Positions 8,267 to 16,559 of a stretch of DNA of 64,000 nucleotides are shown piece after piece; position 1 is the stretch's first letter; each line of letters begins with the position of its first letter. This stretch comes from Bacillus proteolyticus. Lineage in GTDB: Bacteria > Bacillota > Bacilli > Bacillales > Bacillaceae_G. The position numbers were made by a program, and so were the translations under genes. The notes under the pieces are model-generated. The model was given only the letters and a program-made list of their open reading frames with translations. It was not told the origin of the DNA and ran no database searches. The DNA lies in the NCBI RefSeq assembly GCF_001884065.1, contig NZ_MACH01000092.1, forward strand, positions 124,001 to 188,000. The letters are read 5' to 3'.

Positions 8267-9571
8267 TTAGTTCACTTTCTTTATAAAGCCTTTATAATGA
8301 CGCTTCACAAGTTGACTTTCAAGCGTCTTCATTGTTTCTAATGCTACACCTACAATGATTAGTAAGCTTGTACCACCGATTTGAGCAGAAGGTGGTAATG
8401 TAGCGATTTTGGTGAATACGAGCGGTAATATTGAAATTGCGCCTAGGAAAATGGCACCGATAAATGTTAAGCGATATAAAATTTTTGTTACATATTGTTC
8501 AGTGGATTTACCTGGGCGAATACCAGGAACGTATCCGTTTTGCTTTTTTAAGTTATCAGCCATTTGTTCAGGATTTACTTGAACGAATGCATAGAAATAT
8601 GTGAAAGCAACGATAAGACCAACATAAAGTGTCATTCCAAATGGATGTGCAAAATCAAGATTGGCAATTATCCATTTAGATACGCTTGAATCAGGGAAGA
8701 GCTGCGCAATTGTACGCGGTGTCATTAAGAAGGCAGAAGCAAAGATAACAGGAATTACACCTGCACTATTTACTTTAAGAGGTAAATGAGTATTTTTTGC
8801 TCCTTGATATTGATTGTTCCCTGAAACAGCTTTTGCATATTGAATCGGTATTTTTCGAACTGCTTGTTGGATGTAAATAACACCAACAACAATCGCTAAA
8901 ATAACAAGTCCAATTAAGACCATTTTTATAATGTGCATAAATAACTGATCGCCTGCGTTTTGGAATTGTTGTAAATAAATTTGATTAGCGACATTTGGAA
9001 TCGCCGCAACAAGTCCTGCGAAGATAATCATTGAGATTCCATTACCAACGCCGTTAGCAGTAATTTGTTCACCTAACCAAAGTAAAAATGCAGTACCAGC
9101 AGTTAATACTGTCGCAATAAATAAGTATGTAGTCCAGCTTGGATCCGTTATTAATTGTCCGCCTGCTATATTATTAAAGCCATAAGACATCCCAATAGCT
9201 TGTATGAATGCGAGAATGATTGTAAAGTATCGAGTAAATTGAGCTGATTTTTTGCGGCCCATTTCTCCTTGCTTTGCCCATTCTGTAAATTTAGGTACAA
9301 CGTCCATTTGTAGTAATTGTACAATGATAGAAGCTGTAATATATGGTGTAATACCTACAGCAAAGATTGAGAAGTGTTGCAGTGCTCCTCCACCAAATAC
9401 GTTCAGCATGCCTAAAACGTTGGCTTGATCTTGTACTTTTAATACCTCTGCGTTAGTATGAGGAACTGGAATAAACGTGCCAATTCGAAAAACAATTAAC
9501 ATCGCTAGTGTAAAAAGAATTTTATTTCTTATCTCAGCTACTCTCATGAAATTTGAAATCGTACGAAACAT
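8267..9571 (-). CDS. secY: Preprotein translocase subunit SecY (stand-alone copy)
   Basis: A 434-residue, ten-helix SecY that is full length. Signatures include FRIGTFIPVPHTNAEVL (helix 1), GGGALQHFSIFAVGITPYIT, the cytosolic loop RKIPIQYAKAVSGNNQYQGA, and LVKRHYKGFIKK at the end. SecY is the membrane channel of the Sec pathway, working with SecE, SecG and SecA. It is not in a ribosomal-protein operon here, so it is the second, accessory copy known in the B. cereus group, sometimes called SecY2. AGGAGGCGAC precedes ATG by 5 bases. Whether it serves a special substrate set cannot be read from the sequence. Confidence 0.93.
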   Translation of the reverse strand: MFRTISNFMRVAEIRNKILFTLAMLIVFRIGTFIPVPHTNAEVLKVQDQANVLGMLNVFGGGALQHFSIFAVGITPYITASIIVQLLQMDVVPKFTEWAKQGEMGRKKSAQFTRYFTIILAFIQAIGMSYGFNNIAGGQLITDPSWTTYLFIATVLTAGTAFLLWLGEQITANGVGNGISMIIFAGLVAAIPNVANQIYLQQFQNAGDQLFMHIIKMVLIGLVILAIVVGVIYIQQAVRKIPIQYAKAVSGNNQYQGAKNTHLPLKVNSAGVIPVIFASAFLMTPRTIAQLFPDSSVSKWIIANLDFAHPFGMTLYVGLIVAFTYFYAFVQVNPEQMADNLKKQNGYVPGIRPGKSTEQYVTKILYRLTFIGAIFLGAISILPLVFTKIATLPPSAQIGGTSLLIIVGVALETMKTLESQLVKRHYKGFIKKVN

Positions 9572-9848
9572 TATGTCGCCTCCTATATTTTTATCAGTTC
9601 AAAACTGATTATTATATCCCGATGAAGTAACCACAAACCTCCTTCCGCATTAAATTCATTTGACAAATGGAATTTTATACATTTTGTAGTTTTCACGGAT
9701 ATAAAAATATAAGGTGTTATACAAGCGATTTATTAACTTTTCGTAATCATTCAATACCCATAATATAACTAATAAATTAACAAATGTACATACATAAGCA
9801 TTAAAAATGAATGATTAGGGTGATATTTTACATATATTTAATGTTGGA

Positions 9849-9878
9849 TTGATAGAACACGTTCATAATTGTTATAAT
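9849..9878 (+). promoter_or_regulatory. Sigma-A-like promoter for the leader ORF
   Basis: TTGATA (9849-9854) and TATAAT (9873-9878) are separated by 18 bases and lie 34 bases before the leader ORF start. The secY to leader gap (9572-9912) is otherwise AT-rich and holds no other supported feature. Confidence 0.6.
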
Positions 9879-9912
9879 TTTCTTGACAAATAAAAGGAGG
9901 TGAATAGATCAG

Positions 9913-9993
9913 ATGAAGTCTCTAAAAGAGAAACATGTGGAAATACATCTAGATCTTTCTCATGTAATTGATGGTGTATACATTAATAAGTAA
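9913..9993 (+). CDS. 26-residue leader peptide upstream of the APH-type kinase
   Basis: ATG at 9913 is preceded by AAAGGAGGTG, an almost perfect ribosome site, about 12 bases away and by a TTGATA/TATAAT promoter. It opens MKSLKEKHVEIHLDLSHVID and ends with VYINK and TAA. The peptide is charged, has no membrane segment and resembles no family I know. It lies 71 bases before an aminoglycoside-phosphotransferase-like gene on the same strand, and its coding sequence supplies arms of two nested stems (9935-10036). A regulatory leader is the best reading; an independent small protein is possible. Confidence 0.5.
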   Translation: MKSLKEKHVEIHLDLSHVIDGVYINK

Positions 9994-10036
9994 TAAGCAA
10001 CATTATATACATCATACATAAAGTGCATTTCCACAT
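9935..10036 (+). promoter_or_regulatory. Nested stem-loops in the leader of the APH-type kinase
   Basis: The outer arms ATGTGGAAATACA (9935-9947) and TGCATTTCCACAT (10024-10036) pair at 12 of 13 positions. The inner arms ATGGTGTATA (9971-9980) and TATACATCAT (10006-10015) pair over 10 bases with one G-U. Both left arms lie within the leader ORF, so a translating or stalled ribosome would disrupt them. The right outer arm ends 18 bases before the kinase ribosome site. Confidence 0.5.
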
Positions 10037-10064
10037 TGTTTAAAAACGTGATGAGGTGGATTGT

Positions 10065-11063
10065 ATGATGAAATTAAGTTCGATGTTAAAAGTGGTTGCA
10101 ACTGTTGATGAAGAATGGCGTAGTTCTTTTGCCGAAAACATTTTAACAAACTGGGAACACGATGAAGGTACTCTTTATTACATGCGTGCTAGCTCAAATT
10201 TTGTATTTGTTTTCCAAAACAATGGTGAGCATTTTTTTCTTAGATTTATAGAAAAAGAAGAAAAAAGTAAAGAAGCTATTCAGGCTGAAATTCATATTTT
10301 GCAATATTTATCAAGTTGTGCATTAGAAGTAAATGTGCCAGTTTTATCGAAAAGTCAGCGTTATATTGAAGAAATTCATACAGAGTTAGGAATTTTTTAT
10401 GCAGTTGTATTTAAAGCGTGTAGCGGAAAACATTATGAAGTAGCAGACTTAACAAAAGATCAATTTCACTTATGGGGTAAACAATTAGGACTTCTACATG
10501 CAGCTTTTAAAACTATGCCGAAAGAATTAGTGAAAAATAGAGTAACATGGCAGGAACATGTATCTTTTATGGAAAGTTCAATACCTCAAGACGAACTTGT
10601 TTTACAAAAAGAGTTTGAGAGAATTATAAACTGGATTCACACTTTATCGACTACAGAAGAGAATTTTGGAGTCATCCACTATGATTTTGAATTAGATAAT
10701 TTGTGTATTGATAGGGATAACTTTGGAATTATTGATTTTGATGATTGCGCTCATTATTGGTATGTAGCCGATATTGCATATGCTTTACGGGATATTTGTA
10801 ATAAAGAACTTGAACTAGATAGACCATGTTTTGAAGCGTTTTTGCAAGGGTATAAAGAAGAGACAACTATTGATAACACGATTTTAAAAGATATACAGTG
10901 GTTTCTACGAATGCATCGTCTAATGATGTTTGCCAGATTGACTCGGTCCGTTGATATTCCGGATTCAGAAGATTATCCATTATGGCTGAGGGATTTAAGA
11001 GGCAAGCTATTTTACTATAAAGAAGATATTAAGCAACAAGTTGTAAAACATTTCAATAGATAA
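10065..11063 (+). CDS. APH/choline kinase-family phosphotransferase
   Basis: A 332-residue protein with the kinase-like APH fold. The catalytic loop is visible as GVIHYDFELDNLCID (Brenner motif H-x-D-x4-N, near residue 205) followed by the metal-binding segment GIIDFDDCAHYWYVADIAYA. Relatives phosphorylate aminoglycosides, choline, homoserine or other small molecules; the substrate cannot be assigned here. The start is the ATG at 10065, with GAGGTGG 5 bases upstream; an upstream in-frame GTG overlaps that site. It is preceded by a leader ORF and nested stems, which could make expression ribosome-dependent. Confidence 0.82.
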   Translation: MMKLSSMLKVVATVDEEWRSSFAENILTNWEHDEGTLYYMRASSNFVFVFQNNGEHFFLRFIEKEEKSKEAIQAEIHILQYLSSCALEVNVPVLSKSQRYIEEIHTELGIFYAVVFKACSGKHYEVADLTKDQFHLWGKQLGLLHAAFKTMPKELVKNRVTWQEHVSFMESSIPQDELVLQKEFERIINWIHTLSTTEENFGVIHYDFELDNLCIDRDNFGIIDFDDCAHYWYVADIAYALRDICNKELELDRPCFEAFLQGYKEETTIDNTILKDIQWFLRMHRLMMFARLTRSVDIPDSEDYPLWLRDLRGKLFYYKEDIKQQVVKHFNR

Positions 11064-11100
11064 AAACAGCCTACAAAATAATAATTAAATAACAAAAAAA

Positions 11101-11140
11101 TGCAGCTCAATCGCTAGTTTGGTCTAACGCTTGAGTTGCA
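11101..11140 (+). terminator. Hairpin after the APH-type kinase
   Basis: TGCAGCTCAATCG pairs with CGCTTGAGTTGCA with one mismatch and one G-U. The T-tract after it is poor, so this is a probable rather than certain terminator. Confidence 0.6.
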
Positions 11141-11212
11141 CTTCATTATTATTTGAATTAAATATATATGTTATAAAAATTAATATAGACGATTATGATT
11201 TATAGCTAGTAT

Positions 11213-11683
11213 TCACTTATTTAATTGTGTCAATACTAGCTTCTCCCAATCATTAAAGGATAATTTACTTGTTAAATGTTTTAATTCATCAGGCACAACG
11301 ATATGACACATTAATTCTAAGCTATTACCATCAGGGTCATAAAAATAAACAGATGCATTACCTTGATGTGGACGAATAAATGGTTCAATAGATTCATTCA
11401 TTGTAAACGGAATAGCTTGAATGTGAAGTGAATCTAACCATGTTAAGGATTCTTTTAAATCTTCATATGATACTCGAAATGCAATATGTCGTAAAGAAGG
11501 ATGATACTTAGTTTCATATTCAGAGCCCGCCCATAACCCAAGCCAACTTTTCCCTTCCTCAATCCAAAAGAATGCGGTCGTTTCCTCACTCCATGCTAAT
11601 TTCAGTCCTAATTTTCGATAAAAATCAATAGAATTTTGTAAATTACTAACTGGTAAGTGTGCTTCGCATAGTCCTTTAATCAA
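11213..11683 (-). CDS. Glyoxalase/bleomycin-resistance (VOC) family protein
   Basis: A 156-residue VOC protein with one paired beta-alpha-beta-beta-beta module. Candidate metal ligands are in the expected places: His in CEAHLPVSN (residue 9), His in SLRHIAFRV (near 68) and Glu in DPDGNSLELM (near 125). VOC proteins include lyases, dioxygenases and antibiotic-binding proteins; it is not a close FosB match. Substrate unknown. AAGGAGG precedes ATG by about 7 bases. It is a single gene. Confidence 0.85.
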   Translation of the reverse strand: MIKGLCEAHLPVSNLQNSIDFYRKLGLKLAWSEETTAFFWIEEGKSWLGLWAGSEYETKYHPSLRHIAFRVSYEDLKESLTWLDSLHIQAIPFTMNESIEPFIRPHQGNASVYFYDPDGNSLELMCHIVVPDELKHLTSKLSFNDWEKLVLTQLNK

Positions 11684-11910
11684 TTAAAATCCTCCTTCAT
11701 ATTTGTGTATTCTTATTATTAATATAGCGATTTAAATAGAATATAAAATCAGATGAAAGTATGAAAGTATATACAACTTTAGTGGTAGTAGTAAACAATC
11801 ATATTACAATTAAGATTTATAAAATTAGAGAATTTGTTTTATTTTTGAAGAAATATTTGTAAATGCAGGGTAAATAAATTGAGTGTAAATTTATAAAGGG
11901 GCTAATGTAA

Positions 11911-12014
11911 ATGAAAGTTGTTATAAAAAATTTACCATCATTCGAAGTGGCATTTATTAGACGGATTGGAAGTTACTGAACTGGTCAAAAGAAAATAAAC
12001 TTACTAAGCGATAA
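11911..12014 (+). pseudogene. GyrI-like/AraC effector-binding domain remnant
   Basis: ATG with an upstream AAAGGGG opens MKVVIKNLPSFEVAFIRRIG then SY, the hallmark start of GyrI-like small-molecule binding proteins, and stops at 11979. Directly after, in another frame, WSKENKLTKR resembles the later W-(S/A)-KENKL helix of the same domain. The segment between is missing. This is an internal-deletion scar. The rest of the gap 11684-12090 is AT-rich with nothing else supported. Confidence 0.6.
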
Positions 12015-12091
12015 TTAGGCTGTCTATCTTCAATAAGTTGCGAAAAATATATAAGGTTAAAAGTATATAAAAACAGAAAATTAATAATATA

Positions 12092-12119
12092 TTGACCTCT
12101 TAATAGAAAGTGCTATAGA
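12092..12119 (+). promoter_or_regulatory. Putative pullulanase promoter
   Basis: TTGACC (12092-12097) and TATAGA (12114-12119) are separated by 16 bases. A cre site follows immediately at 12121, in the position where CcpA binding blocks initiation. Confidence 0.55.
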
Positions 12120-12120
12120 A

Positions 12121-12134
12121 TGAAAGCGATAACA
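12121..12134. promoter_or_regulatory. Catabolite-responsive element (CcpA site)
   Basis: TGAAAGCGATAACA fits the Bacillus cre consensus TGWAANCGNTNWCA at every position. It sits just downstream of the likely -10 box of the pullulanase gene, implying repression by CcpA/HPr-Ser-P when glucose is present. Confidence 0.85.
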
Positions 12135-12220
12135 AACGATTGCTTTAAAATGATTTCCCTGATCTTTTAGTATTTACAAATATATGAAGGGAAAAACAAA
12201 TCTATTTTTTTAAGGATTAA

Positions 12221-12234
12221 TGCAAACGTTTTCG
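12221..12234. promoter_or_regulatory. LacI-family operator-like palindrome
   Basis: TGCAAACGTTTTCG, inside a longer GCAAACG/CGTTTTCG dyad, resembles maltose-type LacI-family operators and departs from cre at two conserved positions. It lies in the long pullulanase leader. It may be a maltodextrin-responsive repressor site or a second weak cre. Confidence 0.55.
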
Positions 12235-12367
12235 TATTAAAAGATCATTGAAATACATACGTGAAAATAGTCAATATGGGGGGGGAAGTAAACGAGGTTT
12301 CTACATTAATTTAAGCAGTGTAATTTAGACGAATAAATTGCTCGTACTATTTAAAGAAAGGGTGTAT

Positions 12368-14941
12368 GTGGTGCAAATGACAAAAAAATTAATTAACAAA
12401 TCAGTTTTATTACTTACTATAATCGTTATGTTATCATCTGTTTTCTCTTTTCAGAATGTGAAGGCAGTTTCAAATTCAAAAACAACTGAAATTATCATTC
12501 ATTACAAAGAGCAGCCTGGAAATGCAAAAGACTGGAATCTTTGGATGTGGGGAGAAAATGCAAATGGTAAATCATATGAATTTACTGGTGAAGATGAATT
12601 TGGAAAGTACGCAAAGATTAAAATAGATGGTGACTATAATCGTGTAGGATTTATCATTCGTACGAATGAGTGGGAAAAAGATGGTAGCGATCGTTGGATT
12701 GAAAATATAAAGGACGGTCGTGCTGAAGTGTGGATACTTTCGGGTGATGAAAAAGTATATAACTCTAAGCCTTCATCGGATCTCTCAATTCAAAAAGCTA
12801 CTATTGATAGTTTTAATGAAATCACTGTAACGACTAATGTTCCGTTTAATAGTAAGGAACAGAAAATTGAAATTGAGGGCATTAAAATTAAGGAAATTAA
12901 TCCTTTTGATAAAAATGGTGGAGATATTACTAATAAGGTGAAAATAATTACGGAACAGAAAATTGATTTAAAACAGACATACAAAGTTAAAATAGAAAAC
13001 TTAGCTGATACGAATACTGAAATCGGTAAAGTCATTCGTAGCGAAGAGTTTGATAAATTATTTTATTATAGTGGTAACGATTTAGGTAATATATATACCC
13101 CGCAACATACAAAATTCCGTGTATGGGCTCCTACTGCGAGTGAAGCGAAGTTAGTTACATATAAAAAATGGAACGATAAAATAGGTACTGAAATAAACAT
13201 GCAACAAGGTGAAAAGGGGACTTGGAAAGCAGAACTTAAAGGGAACCAAAAAGGTCTCTTTTATACGTATAAGGTGAAAATTGGGGATAAGTGGACTGAA
13301 GCAGTTGATCCATATGTGCGTGCTGCTTCTATAAATGGAGATAAAGGTGTAGTCATTGATTTAAACGAAACAAATCCGAAAAAATGGAAAGTAAACAAAA
13401 AACCGGAATTTAAAAATCCGGAAGATGCTATTATTTATGAATTGCATGTACGCGATCTTTCCATCCAACCTGAAAGTGGCATTAAGCAGAAAGGGAAATA
13501 TTTAGGAGTAACAGAAAAAGGAACAAAAGGGCCTGAAGGTGTGAAAACAGGACTTGATCATATAAAAGATCTTGGTGTTACACACGTTCAGCTTTTACCG
13601 ATATTTGATTATGCTTCAGTAAATGAAGAGAATTTAAATGAACCACAGTATAACTGGGGATATGACCCGAAAAACTTCAACGTTCCAGAGGGATCCTATT
13701 CTACAAATCCATATGAGCCGACTGTTCGAATCACTGAATTAAAGCAAATGATTCAAACACTGCATGATAATAATCTTCGTGTTGTTATGGATGTAGTCTA
13801 TAACCATATGTATAATGCTGCTGAATCTAATTTTCATAAGTTAGTTCCAGGTTATTATTATCGTTACAATGAAGACGGAACATTTGCAAATGGAACGGGA
13901 GTAGGAAATGATACCGCTTCAGAACGAAAAATGATGAGGAAGTTTATGGTTGATTCCGTCACATACTGGGCAAAAGAATATAATTTAGATGGATTCCGTT
14001 TTGATTTAATGGGCATTCATGATTATGAAACGATGAATGAAATACGTAAAGCTGTTAATCAAATTGACCCTTCTATTATTCTGCATGGGGAAGGTTGGGA
14101 TTTAAATACACCTCTTGCAGCTGAGTTGAAAGCCAATCAAAAAAATGCAGAGAAAATGAAAGGGATTGCCCATTTTAACGATAATATACGTGATGGATTG
14201 AAAGGTAGTGTATTTGAGGAGAAAGAAAATGGGTTTGTAAATGGAAAGGAAAACATGGAAGAACGTATTAAAAAAGGTATTACGGCAGGCATTGACTACG
14301 ATACAAATTCGTCTACTTATCAAGATCCGGAGCAGGTGCTAACTTATGTGGAAGCACATGATAATCATACATTATGGGATAAACTTGAGTTGACTAATCC
14401 AGGTGACAGTGAAGAAGTGCGAAAACAAATGCACAAATTGTCTTCTTCGATTTTATTAACATCACAAGGTATTCCATTCTTACATGCAGGACAAGAGTTT
14501 ATGCGCACGAAATATGGTGATCATAACAGTTATAAATCTCCTGATTCAATTAACCAGATGGATTGGTTACGCCGTGCAGCATTTAATAATGAAGTAGAGT
14601 ATATGAAGGGCTTAATAGAATTGCGCAAAAAGTACTCAGCTTTTCGAATGACATCTGCAGAGCAAATTAAAAAGTATGTAGCTTTTATCGATGTTCCAAA
14701 AAATGTTGTAGCTTATACAATAGATGGAAATGGAAGTGGGAATAAAAGCGAATACTTTATGGTGGCTCACAATGCAAATAGGGAAGCCGTTGACATAACA
14801 CTTCCATCGAAAGGTCCATGGAAAGTGCTAGTAGATGGTAAGCAAGCCGGAAGTAAAACACTTTATGTTGTCCATGATAATAAAATTAAAGTTCCTGCAT
14901 TAAGTTCATTTGTTTTAAAAACAGAGAAGCCGATTAAATAA
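12368..14941 (+). CDS. pulA: Secreted type I pullulanase
   Basis: An 850-residue-class extracellular enzyme that cleaves alpha-1,6 bonds of pullulan and branched dextrins. Order: signal peptide (KKLINKSVLLLTIIVMLSSV, cleavage near AVS), a CBM41-type starch-binding domain (IIIHYKEQPGNAKDWNLWMW), an N-terminal GH13_14 CBM48 region (TKFRVWAPTASEAKLVTY), then the catalytic barrel. The type I signature YNWGYDPKNFNVPEGSYSTN is clear, as are DVVYNHMY, GFRFDLMGIHD (nucleophile Asp), HGEGWD (acid Glu) and YVEAHDNHTLWDK. The start is GTG at 12368 or 12371 (GAAAGGG just upstream); a further in-frame TTG at 12338 lacks a site. Upstream cre and LacI-like sites indicate carbon control. Confidence 0.92.
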   Translation: MVQMTKKLINKSVLLLTIIVMLSSVFSFQNVKAVSNSKTTEIIIHYKEQPGNAKDWNLWMWGENANGKSYEFTGEDEFGKYAKIKIDGDYNRVGFIIRTNEWEKDGSDRWIENIKDGRAEVWILSGDEKVYNSKPSSDLSIQKATIDSFNEITVTTNVPFNSKEQKIEIEGIKIKEINPFDKNGGDITNKVKIITEQKIDLKQTYKVKIENLADTNTEIGKVIRSEEFDKLFYYSGNDLGNIYTPQHTKFRVWAPTASEAKLVTYKKWNDKIGTEINMQQGEKGTWKAELKGNQKGLFYTYKVKIGDKWTEAVDPYVRAASINGDKGVVIDLNETNPKKWKVNKKPEFKNPEDAIIYELHVRDLSIQPESGIKQKGKYLGVTEKGTKGPEGVKTGLDHIKDLGVTHVQLLPIFDYASVNEENLNEPQYNWGYDPKNFNVPEGSYSTNPYEPTVRITELKQMIQTLHDNNLRVVMDVVYNHMYNAAESNFHKLVPGYYYRYNEDGTFANGTGVGNDTASERKMMRKFMVDSVTYWAKEYNLDGFRFDLMGIHDYETMNEIRKAVNQIDPSIILHGEGWDLNTPLAAELKANQKNAEKMKGIAHFNDNIRDGLKGSVFEEKENGFVNGKENMEERIKKGITAGIDYDTNSSTYQDPEQVLTYVEAHDNHTLWDKLELTNPGDSEEVRKQMHKLSSSILLTSQGIPFLHAGQEFMRTKYGDHNSYKSPDSINQMDWLRRAAFNNEVEYMKGLIELRKKYSAFRMTSAEQIKKYVAFIDVPKNVVAYTIDGNGSGNKSEYFMVAHNANREAVDITLPSKGPWKVLVDGKQAGSKTLYVVHDNKIKVPALSSFVLKTEKPIK

Positions 14942-14950
14942 ATGCAAAAA

Positions 14951-14977
14951 GCGAAGTGACGATTGTTTTCACTTCGC
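14951..14977 (+). terminator. Hairpin after pullulanase
   Basis: GCGAAGTGA and TCACTTCGC form a 9-bp stem with a 9-base loop just after the stop codon. The T-tract is short; the stronger hairpin at 15032 backs it up. Confidence 0.6.
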
Positions 14978-15031
14978 ATTAAAAGTTAACTTAGTATAAT
15001 TTCACATACTGTAATTATATTACAATTTAAT

Positions 15032-15075
15032 AAACAAAAAGAGAAGAACTCACCAAGGTTCTTCTCTTTTTGTTT
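15032..15075. terminator. Strong bidirectional terminator
   Basis: AAACAAAAAGAGAAGAAC and GTTCTTCTCTTTTTGTTT form an 18-bp perfect stem with an 8-base loop, rich in A on the left and T on the right. Confidence 0.85.
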
Positions 15076-15179
15076 ATGTGTAATAAGAGTATCCATAGTT
15101 GCAAGTATGGGTAGTGTACATTTAACTTTTTAGCGGATAGGTGTCTACAAATAAATTATATCAATCAGGGGTACCGTCA

Positions 15180-15297
15180 CATTGCCATCAAGCTAAAATT
15201 TTATAGTACCCCCAGAACGAAATTTTATGTTAACTTGTAATAAAAAGCTTATTTCTTTGTTTTGGGGTGGATCTGTTTTCTTAAGTTGATGGGTATG
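15180..15297. repeat. MITE-like element 1 with IS231-like ends
   Basis: A 118-bp segment. The left end CATTGCCATCAAGCTAA is mirrored by the right end, whose reverse complement is CATACCCATCAACTTAAG. The right end differs at one base from the IS231 terminal repeat as I remember it (CATGCCCATCAACTTAAGAA). Inside each end a C-rich CCCCC(A)AAAC(A/G)AA block repeats in mirror orientation. There is no coding capacity. GGGGTACC abuts the left end. Confidence 0.6.
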
Positions 15298-15308
15298 GGG
15301 TTCCGCCA

Positions 15309-15438
15309 CATATCCATCAAGCTAATATTTTGATGTCCCCCAAAACAAAAATTTTATCTCTTCACAGTTAGTTGTCTATGAGAATTGAGTTCATTATTTT
15401 GTTTTTGGATATTTGCTTTTCTTAGCTTGATGGCAATG
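15309..15438. repeat. MITE-like element 2, in tandem with element 1
   Basis: A 130-bp segment. The left end CATATCCATCAAGCTAA and the reverse complement of its right end, CATTGCCATCAAGCTAA, agree at 15 of 17 bases. The internal CCCCCAAAACAAAAATTTT block recurs in mirror form. It begins 11 bases after element 1 and ends next to GGTTCTACCCC. Noncoding. Confidence 0.6.
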
Positions 15439-15482
15439 CGGTTCTACCCCTAATAAATGTTACAAAAATCTTTCAAATAGCT

Positions 15483-15815
15483 CTAACTTGCACAATGCTT
15501 CCCGTTAATATAATACGCTGATTCTGTGAAAACCGTAAATACAACCTCTACTTCTGGAAGTCCAAAATCCATTACATATGTAGTAATGGCCTTGGCAAAT
15601 CGATCACGAATTTCCTGTCCACGCTCGAACCATTTCACTTCAATAAGAGGAAACGCTTCTATTTCTTCTCCATTGAATACAAACGTAGAACTTGGTAGTT
15701 CCAACGTAAAATTATCCGTACCACACTCACAAATTTCTGCGAGCTCTTCTACTAATGGCTTGCTTATGCGTTTTAATTGTTCAGTAGTAATTCCACGAAA
15801 CACAACATGCGGCAT
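15483..15815 (-). CDS. DUF1904 family protein (tautomerase-like)
   Basis: A 110-residue protein starting MPHVVFRGITTEQLKRISKP and ending with a Cys-His-Cys-like tail (NGKHCAS). Proline directly after Met and the size are like the tautomerase (4-OT/MIF) superfamily, in which Pro1 is the catalytic base. DUF1904 proteins have no assigned substrate. GGAGGGATTC lies just upstream of ATG. It is a single gene between MITE-like repeats and a long intergenic region. Confidence 0.8.
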   Translation of the reverse strand: MPHVVFRGITTEQLKRISKPLVEELAEICECGTDNFTLELPSSTFVFNGEEIEAFPLIEVKWFERGQEIRDRFAKAITTYVMDFGLPEVEVVFTVFTESAYYINGKHCAS

Positions 15816-16276
15816 GTGAATCCCTCCGTTAGATAGCTTTATATTTGCTCACATCATAACACAATTTATTTTGCTTCACTAACATCTATTGGTACATTTC
15901 AATGACATTTTTAAGAATAATCATATGTTATTGAAGCAATACATGTATTGTAACTATTTAAAACATTTGCGAGCTCGGTAATTGGGTAAATAAAAAAAGC
16001 CTTATCATTCTCCCTGTAAGGAGGCATGAGGGGAGGCCTCTATTAGGAAAGGGATGGTGCGCTTATATATTTTTTAAAAAAAAGACACCCTAAGGTGCCT
16101 TCCTCCGACTTGATAACCACTTTAATTTTAAAAACATTGGATTCCCATCCGAATACTATTTTACCACGTTAAGTAATGTTGGTCATTGAGAAAGTCAAAT
16201 ACGTAGCGTTCATATATAGTGACCCCTAGGAGCATGCAAGATTTAATACAGTTTTTTTGTTGATCCAACAATAAAA

Positions 16277-16440
16277 AAGAACCCTGAAACCGTGCCAGGA
16301 TAGGAATGTATAAAAAAATGCATAGGTCGATAGAACAAAGAAAGGAGGTTCCCTTGTAAGGGGAAGATTCCTCCTTGTCCTTGCTACTGGTAATAGGACG
16401 TTATGTAAACTTGACATGTATAAAATATACAGGGTTCTTT
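16277..16440. repeat. 164-bp intergenic element with 11-bp terminal inverted repeats
   Basis: AAAGAACCCTG (16277-16287) is perfectly mirrored by CAGGGTTCTTT (16430-16440). Between them are further foldable pieces, including AAGGAGG/CCTCCTT arms around CCTTGTAAGG (about 16342-16376). Its right part holds a 41-base motif repeated at 17233. Size and structure are like the bcr-type repeats of the B. cereus group, but I cannot confirm identity. The flanking gap 15816-16276 holds only small hairpins (for example near 16083-16102) and no gene. Confidence 0.5.
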
Positions 16441-16559
16441 ATTCAACTGATGGAGCAAATTAGTTGAACACGACATTTCAAAAACAGTATGATTATGGAG
16501 GATGGAATATTAAGGGATTTGGAAAAAGTGGAAATTTAAAAATCAAATTTGTAAATAGA

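Noticed and set aside
12338..12367. TTG at 12338 as the pullulanase start
   Set aside because: It lacks a ribosome site and would add residues before a normal signal peptide.
15076..15480. A CRISPR array, because of several similar short repeats
   Set aside because: The repeats are in alternating orientation with unequal spacing and form two inverted-repeat elements; no cas genes are present.
16000..16110. A riboswitch in the hairpin-rich stretch near 16020-16100
   Set aside because: No downstream gene in the right orientation and distance, and no conserved aptamer motif recognised.
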